From Brachycybe producta (taxonomy: Eukaryota; Arthropoda; Diplopoda; Playtdesmida; Andrognathidae), in NCBI GenBank assembly GCA_036925085.1, contig JAUPFP010000036.1:2318671-2382670 (forward strand): a DNA stretch of 64,000 nucleotides, in the 5' to 3' direction. This document shows positions 41,101-44,100 of this stretch, piece by piece; position 1 is the first letter of the stretch; the number at the start of each line of letters is the position of its first letter. Below the pieces are notes generated by a model. That model was not told the DNA's origin and did not search any database. It saw only the letters and a program-made list of their open reading frames with translations. The translations under genes were made by a program, and so were the position numbers.

Positions 41101-44100
41101 TGCTCTGTTAGCCTCCACCTCTAACCATGGCCATCGTTTGCGATGAGTATAAACCCCTGCAATTGTATGAGAAATAACTTTGAAGTACTCATTATTGTTG
41201 TGTCAGGTAATGGATTGGCGATTAACAATTTATATAAAAATTTCTAGACGGTAGCGTCATTTTAAAAAAAACTGTCGTGTCCACATGTCGTGCAATAGGT
41301 TCTGATGGCTAATATTGCGGTTTTTCTATTTTTTCTAGAGAAAGGAAAACAAATAATGCCAGCATCTATCAACCAGAAGCCTTACTTTGACGGTAACATT
41401 AACTTTTTAATGATGTTTCTGTAGGCTATATTATACATATATATATATGGTCATTTAGAATCTCTAATGGTCATTTTCGATACAATAGATGACCGTGTTG
41501 AAATGAAAACGCAGGTCACAATACAAACTTTTTGTCCCTGCTTTTCACGATTTTTTTTAAAAAATACATATATATAAAAAGGTGTAACATTGACCCTTTC
41601 TCCACCAGCCATTAAATTCGTGTCTGCAATGTACAATAAAAATGATCCATTTTGCATTAATACATAATGCATGTTGCTTGTTAGAAATTCTGCAGTGGAG
41701 AAGAATAAAGAAAAAATCTCCGCACTACCATATAAATGGAAATTCAAGTTTGAAAGTACGTTATATTTTTATATATTTAAAAATAAAACTGCAGCAAACA
41801 AAATTAATGAGAGAGAGAGAGCAGAGGAACTGCACTTTTACTAATGAATTCCACCTAATTTCTAAAAATGAAAGTTCTTTAACAATGGGAGTAATCGGAA
41901 ACTAAAAAAAAAAAAAACAGAAAAGTAGCATCCGGAAACGAGTGTTCGGGGACTATCATGCTTGCTTCTCCTATCCTTCTTAAGAAAGCAAGTATCTAAT
42001 CTCATATTTGTTAGTCTTGAGAGAAGATTAAATTGAATATGACAACTTTCAGTGTTGAAGGTCACACAATATAAAGACTGTGTATTTGAATTTGAATAAT
42101 TACTCTGTAAGCATGGCCTGTAACAGAGGAACTATTTAGTTCAAAAGCAGCATAGAAACGCATTGTCAAAATGAACTTCTATCACCCACTTTGACAATTA
42201 ATTCCCTATGCAAATATAATATTGAGTTAAATGGTAGCATTAGTATAAATGCCTTGTTCAATAGCATCCCTATAAATTCCGGAAATCATAACGTTTTCCA
42301 TGGAAGTAAATCCCATTGTAGAATCACCCTGGTACAGATGACCAAAAAAAAAAATACGAGTCTGCACGTCCAAAAATCTCTGATTTTCTTAGAGTGGTTG
42401 GTCACTGCTACCCATATAGGTACATGTTGACAACATGTTTTAATCATAGCCTCCACCTAATAGGCTTTCTTCTATGGCCTCATATTAGATAAGTTAAAAT
42501 GGCAAAATCAAAGCACATTCGAACATTTTTTCCTTTTTTTACAGAAATTCTCTATTGACGTGGAACAATTAATTACCCTTCTTGATTCTATACAAGTTTA
42601 GAGCATAAAAATAACCGCTAGTGTCCGATTGCACCCTACATATTCATGTAATGTTTACTACAGCTAATATTAGTGCTAAAAGTGGTAATTTGTCTGTTCT
42701 ACAACACAAGTGAACAACTAAGTCCAAGATGAAGTAGAAGAAAAAAAACGTGATTTTTTTTTCTCTCTCTCTCTTTCTGAAATGTGTGTGTTTGCTTGAA
42801 AAAACCGAACCGTTCCATATCGCTTCAAAGACATGGAAGTTACTAAGGTTACTTAAAGATAACAAACACGTTTCACCAACCAGGACCAACTTAATTGGAT
42901 TGTAAAGAAAGTTTTTTTTTTCTTCTTCTTCTTCCACTTCTTTTGTCAACTGTAGACTTTAAAATGATAATCAACAAAACACTTTTGTGGGCCAGTGGAC
43001 ACATTGTTTTAGCCGTCAATAAAAATACTTCTGTTTGAAATTAAGGTGGCTGAATAGATATTTTTATTTTATGTGTGTCCCTCTGAATGACGCCACTTGC
43101 AGCGGCTGTGGCTTTTGGAAAATTTGGATGTAAAAACCGTCAAGCAAACTTATTTTTTTTAGAAACAATATTAAATTACGAAGAAAATTCAAATTGTTTT
43201 CAAAGCTAGAATGGTAAAAGATTATGCTAAACTGTTTTTTTTTTATACCAATATAATTGGTTATTGATAAAAATGGTTAGCATAAGACTTAAGCTAAGAG
43301 TTAATTACTCCTAGATTCGTTTTTTTTTGTATGAAGTAATTACAAGAAATAGATCAAAAATGAATTCTTTAGGTTGCAAATATAACAATGGCCCCACCCG
43401 CCGATAGGCTTAAGGCCACTTGCACCAGTTCGTGTATAACAATCTTGACCAGAAGGTCTTCACCAGGGGGAGGAGACTACGGCCTAGGGCCACTACCCGT
43501 GCTGGATGTCACATAAATTATCCCTAGTTTAGCATGTGGGATTTATGCACTAGGATCTCATATTAAAAGGGCTGTGTTATCAGAGTTTAATCATCTGAAT
43601 ACCTTGTACTCACACATGAGTTAAATGAATTCAAATTAAATGTGTTTAGGTGAATTATACGGAATCTAGTTAAGGACATGAACCAAATAAAAATTAGCAT
43701 TATTATTAATATTTTAAATAGAAATATTAAATCAATATTTAAGTATTAACTCAATATTTTCAGATTATTAACTGAATAAATTGAATTCGACATATTGTTT
43801 GTTTGTCCTTCACAGGGCTCTGTAGAACACGTTTATTATTTAAATGCATTTAAATTATCAGGTGTGTGTACTAGGTATTAGATTGACATAGTTAACAGTT
43901 GTTAACTTTAGCAGTTTAGATTTTATAGCAGCATTAGCCAATATACAAGAAGTGGTCAAAGTTTTCTATTGGTCAAAAATCAAAATGTTTGAAACCTTAA
44001 GGTATTTTAGAAAATAGAAAGGTAGCTTACACACTTAAAGAGTATTTTTATATTAATATTTTTCAAAATAAACCTTTTTTTGTCAGTTTAAAAATGACCC

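Larger units (their letters stand above)
40270..41140. mobile_element. Family C element carrying a hAT-like insertion
   Basis: Left GGGTTGGACGTGGAGACTA, right TTAGCCTCCACCTCTAACC. Internal TACTCTAATGTAATCC matches 58796-58811 in the other family C copy. Interrupted at 40611-41102. Confidence 0.6.

Noticed and set aside
43400..43510. Possible SINE-like stretch with weak similarity to 28.83 kb
   Set aside because: The similarity is only a few short words, and no promoter boxes or tail were found.
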